Positions 38,614 to 44,742 of a stretch of DNA of 45,266 nucleotides are shown piece by piece (position 1 is the stretch's first letter; every line of letters begins with the position of its first letter). The position numbers and the translations under genes were made by a program. The notes under the pieces are model-generated. The model saw nothing but the letters and a program-made list of their open reading frames with translations. It was not told the origin of the DNA and searched no databases. The DNA lies in IMG/VR virus record IMGVR_UViG_3300027861_000050, positions 1 through 45,266 of that record, one strand, 5' to 3'. The stretch comes from a virus.

Positions 38614-39163
38614 AGAAACAGTAACAGTAGAAGAGGCGCAGAAGGCTTTTTCCGATATTTTAACGCATTTAGGCGAAGACGTTAACCGCGAAGGCATAAA
38701 AGAAACGCCGCGCCGTTACGTTAAATTTATGCGCGAGTTTTTAAATGTACCGGACTTTGAGTTTACGACCTTCGACGCCGAAGGCTCGGACGAAATGATT
38801 ATAGAGGCTAATATACCTTTCTACTCGCTCTGCGAACATCATACAGCGCCGTTTTTTGGCGTCGCTTCTGTCGCCTACATACCTAGCGATAAAATAGCAG
38901 GCCTGTCCAAATTAGCGCGAGCAGTTAAATACTACGCAGGTCGTTTCCAGAATCAAGAGCGATTAACTAAACAAATAGCCGAGCGCGTAGAGTACGAGCT
39001 ACAGCCGATAGGCGTAGCTGTAACTATGAAAGCTCAACATTTATGTATGTCGATGCGAGGCGTAAAGGTTCACGACACTTGGACGACTACTAGTAAAATG
39101 CTAGGCGTATTTAAAACCGACCTAAACGCCAGACAGGAATTTTTAACTCTAAAAAATCAGTAA
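38600..39163 (+). CDS. folE: GTP cyclohydrolase I
   Basis: This 187-residue protein converts GTP to 7,8-dihydroneopterin triphosphate, the first step to preQ0. The zinc ligands are visible: Cys78 and His81 in SLCEHHTAPFFG and Cys149 in QHLCMSMRGV. The KLARAVKYYAGRFQNQERLTKQIAERV segment, with its Arg and Gln substrate residues, is fully conserved. Length is normal for the compact bacterial form. Together with the queD, queE and queC genes downstream, the role is 7-deazaguanine rather than folate synthesis. The dpdA-like gene follows after one base. Confidence 0.95.
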   Translation: MNTAKETVTVEEAQKAFSDILTHLGEDVNREGIKETPRRYVKFMREFLNVPDFEFTTFDAEGSDEMIIEANIPFYSLCEHHTAPFFGVASVAYIPSDKIAGLSKLARAVKYYAGRFQNQERLTKQIAERVEYELQPIGVAVTMKAQHLCMSMRGVKVHDTWTTTSKMLGVFKTDLNARQEFLTLKNQ

Positions 39164-39164
39164 A

Positions 39165-39974
39165 ATGATATACTACGCCGCAGTCGTTAATAAAGCCGAA
39201 ATAGCCGCCGTTACAGTTACGCCGCCTTTTAATATTCTGGCTAGCTTTCACTACTACAAAAAGAAGTCCGACGAAATAAAAGGCCTACTAACTAGAGGCG
39301 TTTCTATTTTCTTAGATAGCGGCGCGTTTAGCTCGGAGTCTTCTGGAAAACCTATAGACATAGACGACTATATAGCCTTTATTAAAGAGACAGGCGTAAA
39401 AGTCTACGCAGGTCTAGACGTTATAGGCGACGCCGCCGCGTCTATGCGAAACCAGAAGTATATGGAGCAGGCAGGCCTACAGCCTATACCTACGTTTCAT
39501 ATGGGTAGCGCGCTCGAAGACCTAAAGCCGCTATTAGAAGAGTATAGCTATATAGCTATCGGCGGCGTCGTTCACTCTGCAGGCGTCGAAGAGCATTGCG
39601 ACGCAGTTTGGAACTACATTCTAAATAATAAACCGAGCGTAAAAGTTCACGGATTCGGACTAACTAACTACGAATTTATGCAACGCTATCCGTGGTATAG
39701 TATCGACAGCAGTAGCTTTAAAAGGCTAAAGAGGTTCGGACATCAAAACATACTATACGGCGACTTTAAATTCCATATAGTACGCGAGCCAGAGTATAAA
39801 CGTTTTCTGCAGACTATCGGCTATAAAGTGGACGAAATGACTAATCAGGAGCTATGGTTCGCGTACGACTACCATAGCGTACAATGCTATAAACAGTATG
39901 CGGCCTACCTAACCGAGCGAAACAAAAGAAAAGACTTTAGCGAATTGTCCGCACAAAAAACGCTCTTCGACTAA
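39165..39974 (+). CDS. dpdA: DpdA-like 7-deazaguanine DNA transglycosylase (TGT homologue)
   Basis: This 269-residue protein shows the TGT-barrel landmarks in order: FLDSGAFS (Asp51, matching DSGGFQ of tRNA-guanine transglycosylases), YAGLDVIGD (Asp85, Asp89), the base-binding glycines in IAIGGVVHS (133-134), KVHGFGLTN (161-168), and SIDSSSF with Asp181 where TGTs have the nucleophile. The C-terminal zinc cluster of tRNA enzymes is absent, as in phage DpdA proteins that exchange guanine in DNA. Between folE and queC the natural role is to place preQ0 or a derivative into phage DNA. The symbol is assigned by family and context; the substrate motif is unknown. Confidence 0.78.
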   Translation: MIYYAAVVNKAEIAAVTVTPPFNILASFHYYKKKSDEIKGLLTRGVSIFLDSGAFSSESSGKPIDIDDYIAFIKETGVKVYAGLDVIGDAAASMRNQKYMEQAGLQPIPTFHMGSALEDLKPLLEEYSYIAIGGVVHSAGVEEHCDAVWNYILNNKPSVKVHGFGLTNYEFMQRYPWYSIDSSSFKRLKRFGHQNILYGDFKFHIVREPEYKRFLQTIGYKVDEMTNQELWFAYDYHSVQCYKQYAAYLTERNKRKDFSELSAQKTLFD

Positions 39975-40011
39975 CCTATTTTAAATAAACCTATTTTTTT
40001 TTCGCAAAATG

Positions 40012-40041
40012 TTGCACGTATTAAAATAAAGAGTAGTTTTA
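40012..40041 (+). promoter_or_regulatory. Variant of the phage promoter before the H1-like gene
   Basis: TTG at 40012-40014, 19 bases, TAGTTTTA at 40034-40041 (last base A instead of G). The first half TTGCACGTATTAAAAT closely follows copies 1 and 5. The CTCAACGTTTAAC block is missing; instead the leader holds AACAAAAACAAAAACAAA. It would restart transcription inside the modification cluster. Confidence 0.6.
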
Positions 40042-40082
40042 CCGCTGAACAATAACAAAAACAAAAACAAAAAACGTTCAAA

Positions 40083-40769
40083 ATGAAAGCAATACCTAAT
40101 TTTTCAAACTACAGAGTTAACGCCGAAGGCGCAGTAGAAACCGTTAATAACTCTAAAGTCTTAAAGGCTAGAAACGGCAAACTAAATATGCTAAACGATA
40201 GCGGAAACCGCGTCTTTGTAGAAGTATCTACTATAGAAGGCGTTAGTACAGCTAGCTACGGCGAAACAGCAAAGCCGAAAGCCGCGCCTAAAGCAAAGGC
40301 CGCGCCTAAAGCAGAGCCTACAGCGAAAGCAGAGCCTACAGCTAAACAAAAAGAGGCGGCGGCAAAGCAGAAGGCCAGAGCAGAAAAAGCTAACGCTCGC
40401 GACGAAGCTAGAGCTAAAAAAGAGGCCGACAAAGCGGCGGCTAAAGAAGCAAAGGCGAAGGCTAGCGAAGCGGCTAAAGAAGCAAAAGCAAAAGCAAAGG
40501 TAGAAGCAAAAGCGGCAAAGCCTGCAGGCGTTATCCAAAGCATTTGCAATATAGTATGCGCCTCTAAAAAAGGTATTACTGCAGAAGGCGTACTAGACGA
40601 ACTACAGAAGTTATTTCCGAGCAGAGAGCGCGCTTCTATGCAGAATACAGTACGCGCGCAGATAGGTAGCAAAAAAGGCGCTACTAGAATGGAGCGCGAG
40701 CGTAAAATTAGCTTCGCAGTTAGCCTAGAAACTAAAGACGGCGACAAACTTTTTAAACTGCTAAAATGA
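40083..40769 (+). CDS. Histone H1-like protein with NUMOD4-like start
   Basis: This 228-residue protein has three parts. Residues 1-50 (IPNFSNYRVNAEGAVETVNNSKVLKARNGKLNML) resemble the NUMOD4-type DNA-binding motif of homing endonucleases. Residues 60-148 are Lys/Ala-rich with Pro near the start (AKPKAAPKAKAAPKA), like the tails of histone H1. Residues 149-228 (VIQSICNIVCASKKGITAEGVLDELQKLF...) look like a small winged-helix domain. The whole is strongly basic and surely binds DNA or RNA. Its TGA overlaps the queC ATG (40766-40769), so the two are coupled. It may compact or mark modified DNA; this is inference. Confidence 0.7.
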   Translation: MKAIPNFSNYRVNAEGAVETVNNSKVLKARNGKLNMLNDSGNRVFVEVSTIEGVSTASYGETAKPKAAPKAKAAPKAEPTAKAEPTAKQKEAAAKQKARAEKANARDEARAKKEADKAAAKEAKAKASEAAKEAKAKAKVEAKAAKPAGVIQSICNIVCASKKGITAEGVLDELQKLFPSRERASMQNTVRAQIGSKKGATRMERERKISFAVSLETKDGDKLFKLLK

Positions 40770-41434
40770 AAAAGGCAGTAGTTATATTTTCTGGCGGGCA
40801 GGACTCTACGTCCTGCCTGTTTTTTGCGTTAAAGCGCTTCGAGTACGTAGAGGCTATTACATTCGACTACGGCCAAAAGCACGAAGTAGAGCTAAAACAG
40901 TCCGCTAAAATATGCCTAGACGCTCGCGTTAGGCAGACGGTAGTAGACCTGTCTTTTTTAGGCGACCTAGTAGACAGCGCGCTAACGAGTAAAGGCAATG
41001 TAAACGAGGTAAACGCTAAAGGCCTGCCTGCGAGTTTTGTACCTAACCGAAATCAGCTATTTATCACGTTAGCTCACGCATACGCGCAAAAGATAGGCGC
41101 GCGCTATTTAGTTACAGGCGTATGCCAAACAGACTATAGCGGCTACCCAGACTGCAGGCAGGAATTTATAGAAGCAGTAGAGCATACTAGTAATTTAGGT
41201 AGCAGTAGCGGCGTTAAAATTCTAACGCCTTTAATGTATCTAAACAAAGCCGAAATTTTCGACTTTGCCGACTTGTACGGCTGTTTAGACGTAGTACTAG
41301 AGGATTCGCATACCTGCTATAACGGCGACAGGTCTAAACGTAACGGCTTCGGCTTCGGCTGTAATAATTGTCCGGCCTGCGAGCTAAGAAGAGTAGGCTA
41401 TTTAGAGTACTTAATTAACAAAAGAAATAATTAA
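40766..41434 (+). CDS. queC: 7-cyano-7-deazaguanine (preQ0) synthase
   Basis: This 222-residue ATP-dependent enzyme turns 7-carboxy-7-deazaguanine into preQ0. The PP-loop SGGQDSTSCLF (residues 9-19), FVPNRNQLFITLAHAYA, and GVCQTDYSGYPDCRQEFIEA are family marks. The zinc site is seen at the end: CYNG and GFGCNNCPACELRR supply four Cys. Length is normal. No glutamine amidotransferase-like fusion partner is present, so the pathway as encoded stops at preQ0. QueD and queE follow directly. Confidence 0.95.
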   Translation: MKKAVVIFSGGQDSTSCLFFALKRFEYVEAITFDYGQKHEVELKQSAKICLDARVRQTVVDLSFLGDLVDSALTSKGNVNEVNAKGLPASFVPNRNQLFITLAHAYAQKIGARYLVTGVCQTDYSGYPDCRQEFIEAVEHTSNLGSSSGVKILTPLMYLNKAEIFDFADLYGCLDVVLEDSHTCYNGDRSKRNGFGFGCNNCPACELRRVGYLEYLINKRNN

Positions 41435-41436
41435 AA

Positions 41437-41868
41437 ATGCACAGGTTAACGAAAAAATTCCGCTTCGAGACAGCGCACAGGCTCGGCAAAGGCTATAGCG
41501 GTAAATGCGCGAATATTCACGGACACAGTTGGAACGGCGAAATAACGGTAGACTGCGAAAGTCTAGACGGCTACGGCTTCGGTATAGACTTCGGCGAGCT
41601 AAAGAAGTTCACGAAGGCCGTAGAAGACAAACTAGACCACGGACTAATATTACACGAAGGCGACAGCGAGCTAGCCGAGCTATGCGTTAACTCTGGCTGG
41701 AAAATAGTTACTCTGCCAGATAATCCGACCTGCGAAGTTTTAGCCGCTTGGATTTTCGATACAGCGCTAGAGTATTTTAGCCTGCTACCTGTAACCGTTT
41801 ACCGCGTAACAATCGAAGAGACTTGTACAAGTCGATGCGAGTACTACGGCAAAACCAAAGAGCGATGA
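41437..41868 (+). CDS. queD: 6-carboxy-5,6,7,8-tetrahydropterin synthase
   Basis: This 143-residue protein makes the second intermediate of the preQ0 route from dihydroneopterin triphosphate. Zinc ligands His14 (FETAHRL), His28 and His30 (NIHGHSW) and catalytic Cys24 (GKCANIHG) are in place, along with LDHGLIL and the NPTCEVLAAWIF segment. The start is two bases after queC. The stop overlaps the queE start (ATGA at 41865-41868). Confidence 0.95.
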   Translation: MHRLTKKFRFETAHRLGKGYSGKCANIHGHSWNGEITVDCESLDGYGFGIDFGELKKFTKAVEDKLDHGLILHEGDSELAELCVNSGWKIVTLPDNPTCEVLAAWIFDTALEYFSLLPVTVYRVTIEETCTSRCEYYGKTKER

Positions 41869-42581
41869 ACGACCTAACAGAAAACGACTTTTTAACCGTT
41901 AGCGAAAGTTTTATTAGCATACAAGGCGAAGGCGAAACGATGGGCGTACCTGCAGTATTTTTAAGACTAGCAGGCTGTAACCTACTCTGCGAAGGTAGCG
42001 GATGGATATGCGATACTATAGAAGTCTGGCGCAAAGGCATAAAAACGCCGTTTAACGAAGTACTAATAGGCGACGCCTTCGACAAACTACGCGGCGGATA
42101 TCATTTAGTAATAACAGGCGGCGAGCCGCTACTCTGGCAGAATAAACTAGAGCGCTTTCTAATATGGTTTAACGCGGCCTACGGATGGCTACCTATTATA
42201 GAGGTAGAAACTAACGGTACAATACAGCCGAGCGCCTACCTGTTAGCTACTGTAGACCATTGGAACTGTAGTCCGAAACTCGCTAATAGCGGCGAGACAG
42301 TTAGCCGCCGGATAAATGCTTTCGCAGTTAGCCGTATTAGTAACTACGGCAAAAGTCCTATTTTTAAATTCGTAGTAAACGACGAAGCAGACGTTAAAGA
42401 AGCTATCCGAGACTACGGTAGCCTAGTAGCTCTGGACTCTATTTACCTAATGCCTGCAGGTAGTACGCAGGCCGAGCTACATACTACGCGGCGAATAACC
42501 GCAGAAGCGGCTATTAAATACGGCCTGCATTATAGCGACCGTTTGCATATAGCTATATGGAACGAAAAGACAGGCGTATAG
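41865..42581 (+). CDS. queE: 7-carboxy-7-deazaguanine synthase (radical SAM)
   Basis: This protein has 238 residues from the ATG at 41865, chosen for its ATGA overlap with queD and because the family begins near FLTVSESFISIQGEGETMGVPAVFLRLAGCN. The radical SAM cysteines are Cys38, Cys42 and Cys49, spaced CX3CX6C, wider than the common CX3CX2C. VITGGEPLLW (GGE motif), EVETNGT and CSPKLANSGE are present. It converts carboxy-tetrahydropterin to carboxy-deazaguanine. A terminator overlaps its end, so it closes the modification operon. Confidence 0.92.
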   Translation: MNDLTENDFLTVSESFISIQGEGETMGVPAVFLRLAGCNLLCEGSGWICDTIEVWRKGIKTPFNEVLIGDAFDKLRGGYHLVITGGEPLLWQNKLERFLIWFNAAYGWLPIIEVETNGTIQPSAYLLATVDHWNCSPKLANSGETVSRRINAFAVSRISNYGKSPIFKFVVNDEADVKEAIRDYGSLVALDSIYLMPAGSTQAELHTTRRITAEAAIKYGLHYSDRLHIAIWNEKTGV

Positions 42582-42598
42582 ATGCGCCTGTTTTTTTT
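42570..42598 (+). terminator. Rho-independent terminator overlapping the queE stop
   Basis: Stem ACAGGCG (42570-42576) with CGCCTGT (42585-42591), an 8-base loop containing the TAG stop, and T-run 42591-42598. The next promoter copy follows directly. Confidence 0.9.
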
Positions 42599-42606
42599 CT
42601 AACCTG

Positions 42607-42636
42607 TTGCGTATTTAAAAAGGTTTAGTATATTTG
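42607..42636 (+). promoter_or_regulatory. Phage promoter, copy 5
   Basis: TTG at 42607-42609, 19 bases, TATATTTG at 42629-42636, then CTCAACGTTTAAC and GACAACGAAA before the ATG at 42666. Confidence 0.86.
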
Positions 42637-42665
42637 CTCAACGTTTAACAATAAAGACAACGAAA

Positions 42666-43025
42666 ATGGAAAGAGTAAAAGAGTTAGAAAAGCAAAACGA
42701 AGAGCTAAGAAACGCGCTACAAATGGCGTTTAACGCAATGCTAGAAAATTACGATAACGAGCAGGCGCTAAATTATACAGACCTGCGCGACGCAGAGCAG
42801 GTACTAGATAAGTACCAGACGCTAGACCAAAAAATAGACGACGCAGTTAACAAACTTTTAGCTACGGCGTCGCCTAGCGTAAAGGCTAAGTATACCGCAT
42901 ACGGTAGAAATAGCTGTCCGATTAAAATGGTAAAAGAGCAGATTAAAATAGAGCTAGAAGACGACGGCCAAAGCGCTAATCCAGAGCGTAACGTAGTACA
43001 GGCCTATGCTATAGCCTTGTTTTAA
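42666..43025 (+). CDS. Unknown helical protein under promoter copy 5
   Basis: This 119-residue protein has an N-terminal coiled-coil-like stretch (VKELEKQNEELRNALQMAFNAM, residues 3-24) and further acidic helices. The end is VVQAYAIALF. No family is recognised. It opens a gene run (42666-44431) that includes small membrane and sulfotransferase genes with no terminator between them. Confidence 0.72.
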   Translation: MERVKELEKQNEELRNALQMAFNAMLENYDNEQALNYTDLRDAEQVLDKYQTLDQKIDDAVNKLLATASPSVKAKYTAYGRNSCPIKMVKEQIKIELEDDGQSANPERNVVQAYAIALF

Positions 43026-43055
43026 ATTATACCTAACCTGTAAAAGAGCGACGAA

Positions 43056-43268
43056 ATGAGTCCAGACAGTATTTTTATATGCCGCGTTATTGCTAGCTGT
43101 AATACACTACTACAGCTAGCAGGCGCTGAACGCCTAATGATTAACGCAGGCAAAGACCTAACCGAAGTAGTAGAGGCAAAGCGCCTACAGCTACTAGCCA
43201 AATGCGAAAAGCGCGCGGCTGTAAATAAGGCGATTAACGACGCTTTTAACGCTTTAGCTAATGTATAG
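43056..43268 (+). CDS. Small unknown helical protein
   Basis: This 70-residue protein is rich in Ala, Leu and Lys with three Cys. It is helical throughout (FICRVIASCNTLLQLAGAERL, then VEAKRLQLLAKCEKRAAVNKA). The start follows GAGCGACGAA, a leader resembling those of the genes at 44063 and 41865. Its last eight bases overlap the next short gene. No function is assigned. Confidence 0.6.
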   Translation: MSPDSIFICRVIASCNTLLQLAGAERLMINAGKDLTEVVEAKRLQLLAKCEKRAAVNKAINDAFNALANV

Positions 43269-43431
43269 GCCAGACTACGACAAAGAGCCTATAGAGCTAA
43301 ACAGAGCGCTAAATATAGCCTCGCTAGTAATTTTTATAGCGTCGCTCGTTTTGCTCGCTTTAATCTGGCAGGCAAACGAGCAGGCAAATACTCCAGAAAC
43401 CGAAACCGAAATAGTAAAACCAAACAGCTAA
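43261..43431 (+). CDS. Small single-span membrane protein (56 residues)
   Basis: The frame from ATG at 43261 to TAA at 43429-43431 codes a polar start (MYRPDYDKEPIELN), one clear membrane segment (IASLVIFIASLVLLALIW, about residues 18-35) and an acidic, Thr/Glu-rich tail. It overlaps the previous gene by eight bases and ends three bases before the sulfotransferase ATG, filling the gap exactly, which supports its being real. It may anchor a partner at the membrane or act in superinfection exclusion; neither is shown. Confidence 0.6.
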   Translation: MYRPDYDKEPIELNRALNIASLVIFIASLVLLALIWQANEQANTPETETEIVKPNS

Positions 43432-43434
43432 AAA

Positions 43435-44049
43435 ATGGCATACCTAAACGAAACGCGAAAAGTAATTTTCGTACATATTTACAAAACAGGCGGTACGACC
43501 GTTAGGCAGGTACTAGCAGGCGTAAACCACGAAATTAGCGAGCTAGGCAAAGGCCACGAACCTGCTTGGCTCGTACAGCAGATACTAGACGAAGACGACA
43601 GGCTAGACCTATGGGACGACTGCTTTACCTTCGGCATAATTCGCAATCCGTACGAATGGCTAACGAGCCTGTACTATCACGAAGAGCGAAACGCAAAAAA
43701 CGGCATAACGCTAAACGCCTTTATTAAAGAGCTAAAGCGTAGCAAATTCCGTAAAGAAATACGCGCAGGCTTCGAGTATTACAATACCCAGAAAAGTTGG
43801 TTATATGAAGACGGCGAGCAACTAGTAGAGGCTGTTTTTAGTTTCGAAGAGCTAGAGCATTGTATAGATACGTTAGGCCTGCGACTAGGCGAAGACTTTA
43901 GCGAAGAGGTTAGAGCGCTGTACCTAAATAAAGCGCCTAACAGACCTGCAGGCAAAAGAGCGCTAGACCTGCTAAACGATACTAGCGTTAAAATAATAAA
44001 CGAGCTATACGCCGAAGACTTCGAAGAGTTCGGCTATACAATGCACTAG
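43435..44049 (+). CDS. Sulfotransferase family protein
   Basis: This 204-residue protein carries both PAPS-binding signatures: KVIFVHIYKTGGTTVRQVL at the start (5'-phosphosulfate loop, residues 14-23) and FGIIRNPYEWLTSLYY (3'-phosphate site, Arg70 and Ser78). The rest is helical, ending in the NELYAEDFEEFGY pattern common in sulfotransferase family 2. It would transfer sulfate from PAPS to a hydroxyl, most often on a carbohydrate. The target is unknown. Phage glycosyltransferases at 5820-8709 could make an acceptor, or a host polysaccharide may be the target. It follows the small membrane protein by three bases. Confidence 0.82.
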   Translation: MAYLNETRKVIFVHIYKTGGTTVRQVLAGVNHEISELGKGHEPAWLVQQILDEDDRLDLWDDCFTFGIIRNPYEWLTSLYYHEERNAKNGITLNAFIKELKRSKFRKEIRAGFEYYNTQKSWLYEDGEQLVEAVFSFEELEHCIDTLGLRLGEDFSEEVRALYLNKAPNRPAGKRALDLLNDTSVKIINELYAEDFEEFGYTMH

Positions 44050-44062
44050 AAATAAAAGAGCG

Positions 44063-44431
44063 ATGAACGAAAATTTAATTACCTACGAGCAGGCTGTACT
44101 AGCTAAAGAAATTGGATTTAAAACGCCAGACGGTACAGGCCTTTTTTATACTCGGACAGGCGAGCTAGCCGTTAATACTGCAGGCAGAAATAACTTTACT
44201 TTCGAAGGTTACGAAGCGCCTACGCAGTCGGTTTTATGCGCTTGGATTAGACAGCGCGACGGCCTGCATATAGGCGCTAACTGCGGCTACTCCGGTTACT
44301 TCTACTTCGTTAATACGACTAAAGGCGAGTACTTTTTTAACAGCCTAGAGCTAAATTTTAAGACCTACGAGCAGGCTATTAGCGGCGGCCTAGACTGCAT
44401 ACTAAACTATATCCGCAGAAAAAAAAGGTAA
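44063..44431 (+). CDS. Unknown phage protein
   Basis: This 122-residue protein starts with a helix (ITYEQAVLAKEIGF) and has FYTRTGELAVNTAG, then an aromatic-rich beta region (LHIGANCGYSGYFYFVNTTKGEYFF) and a second YEQAI helix near the end. The ITYEQAVLAKEIGF start is familiar from unnamed Bacteroidota phage proteins. It follows the sulfotransferase with the same AAAGAGCGATG leader seen before the gene at 41865. No function is assigned. Confidence 0.68.
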   Translation: MNENLITYEQAVLAKEIGFKTPDGTGLFYTRTGELAVNTAGRNNFTFEGYEAPTQSVLCAWIRQRDGLHIGANCGYSGYFYFVNTTKGEYFFNSLELNFKTYEQAISGGLDCILNYIRRKKR

Positions 44432-44449
44432 ATTATTTTTTTGAAAGTG

Positions 44450-44479
44450 TTGTAGGTATGCAAAAGGTTTATATATTTG
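44450..44479 (+). promoter_or_regulatory. Phage promoter, copy 6
   Basis: TTG at 44450-44452, 19 bases, TATATTTG at 44472-44479, then CTCAACGTTTAAC and GACAGCGAAAAA before the ATG at 44511. Confidence 0.86.
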
Positions 44480-44510
44480 CTCAACGTTTAACAGTAAAGA
44501 CAGCGAAAAA

Positions 44511-44717
44511 ATGCACCTATCCACAATTAAAGCGACAGTTAGAAAGGCCTTTCCAGAGGTTAAAATTAGCGAGGTAAAGCGTAACGGCTTCGGCGTTATT
44601 TCGGTTAAAGTAACCGAAGACCGTAAACGCTCTACGCGTCTAGGTATGCTGTTCGGCGTACTAGATAACGGCGAGCTAAATCTAGACGCTCGTATAGAAT
44701 GGCTAGGCTCTATTTAA
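44511..44717 (+). CDS. Small basic unknown protein under promoter copy 6
   Basis: This 68-residue basic protein has a helix (LSTIKATVRKAF) followed by strands (ISEVKRNGFGVISVKVTEDRKRSTRLGMLFGVLD), a small alpha-beta domain. No family is recognised. It is the first gene of the unit that ends with the junction-spanning gene; the next ATG lies 25 bases after its stop in the usual AATCAACGAAAAATG context. Confidence 0.68.
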   Translation: MHLSTIKATVRKAFPEVKISEVKRNGFGVISVKVTEDRKRSTRLGMLFGVLDNGELNLDARIEWLGSI

Positions 44718-44742
44718 AGAAAACTTCTAAAATCAACGAAAA

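Noticed and set aside
40191-40747. Two antisense frames opposite the H1-like gene
   Set aside because: They are mirror images of the Lys/Ala repeats (giving Phe/Cys/Leu and Ala/Ser/Phe runs) and have no plausible domain.
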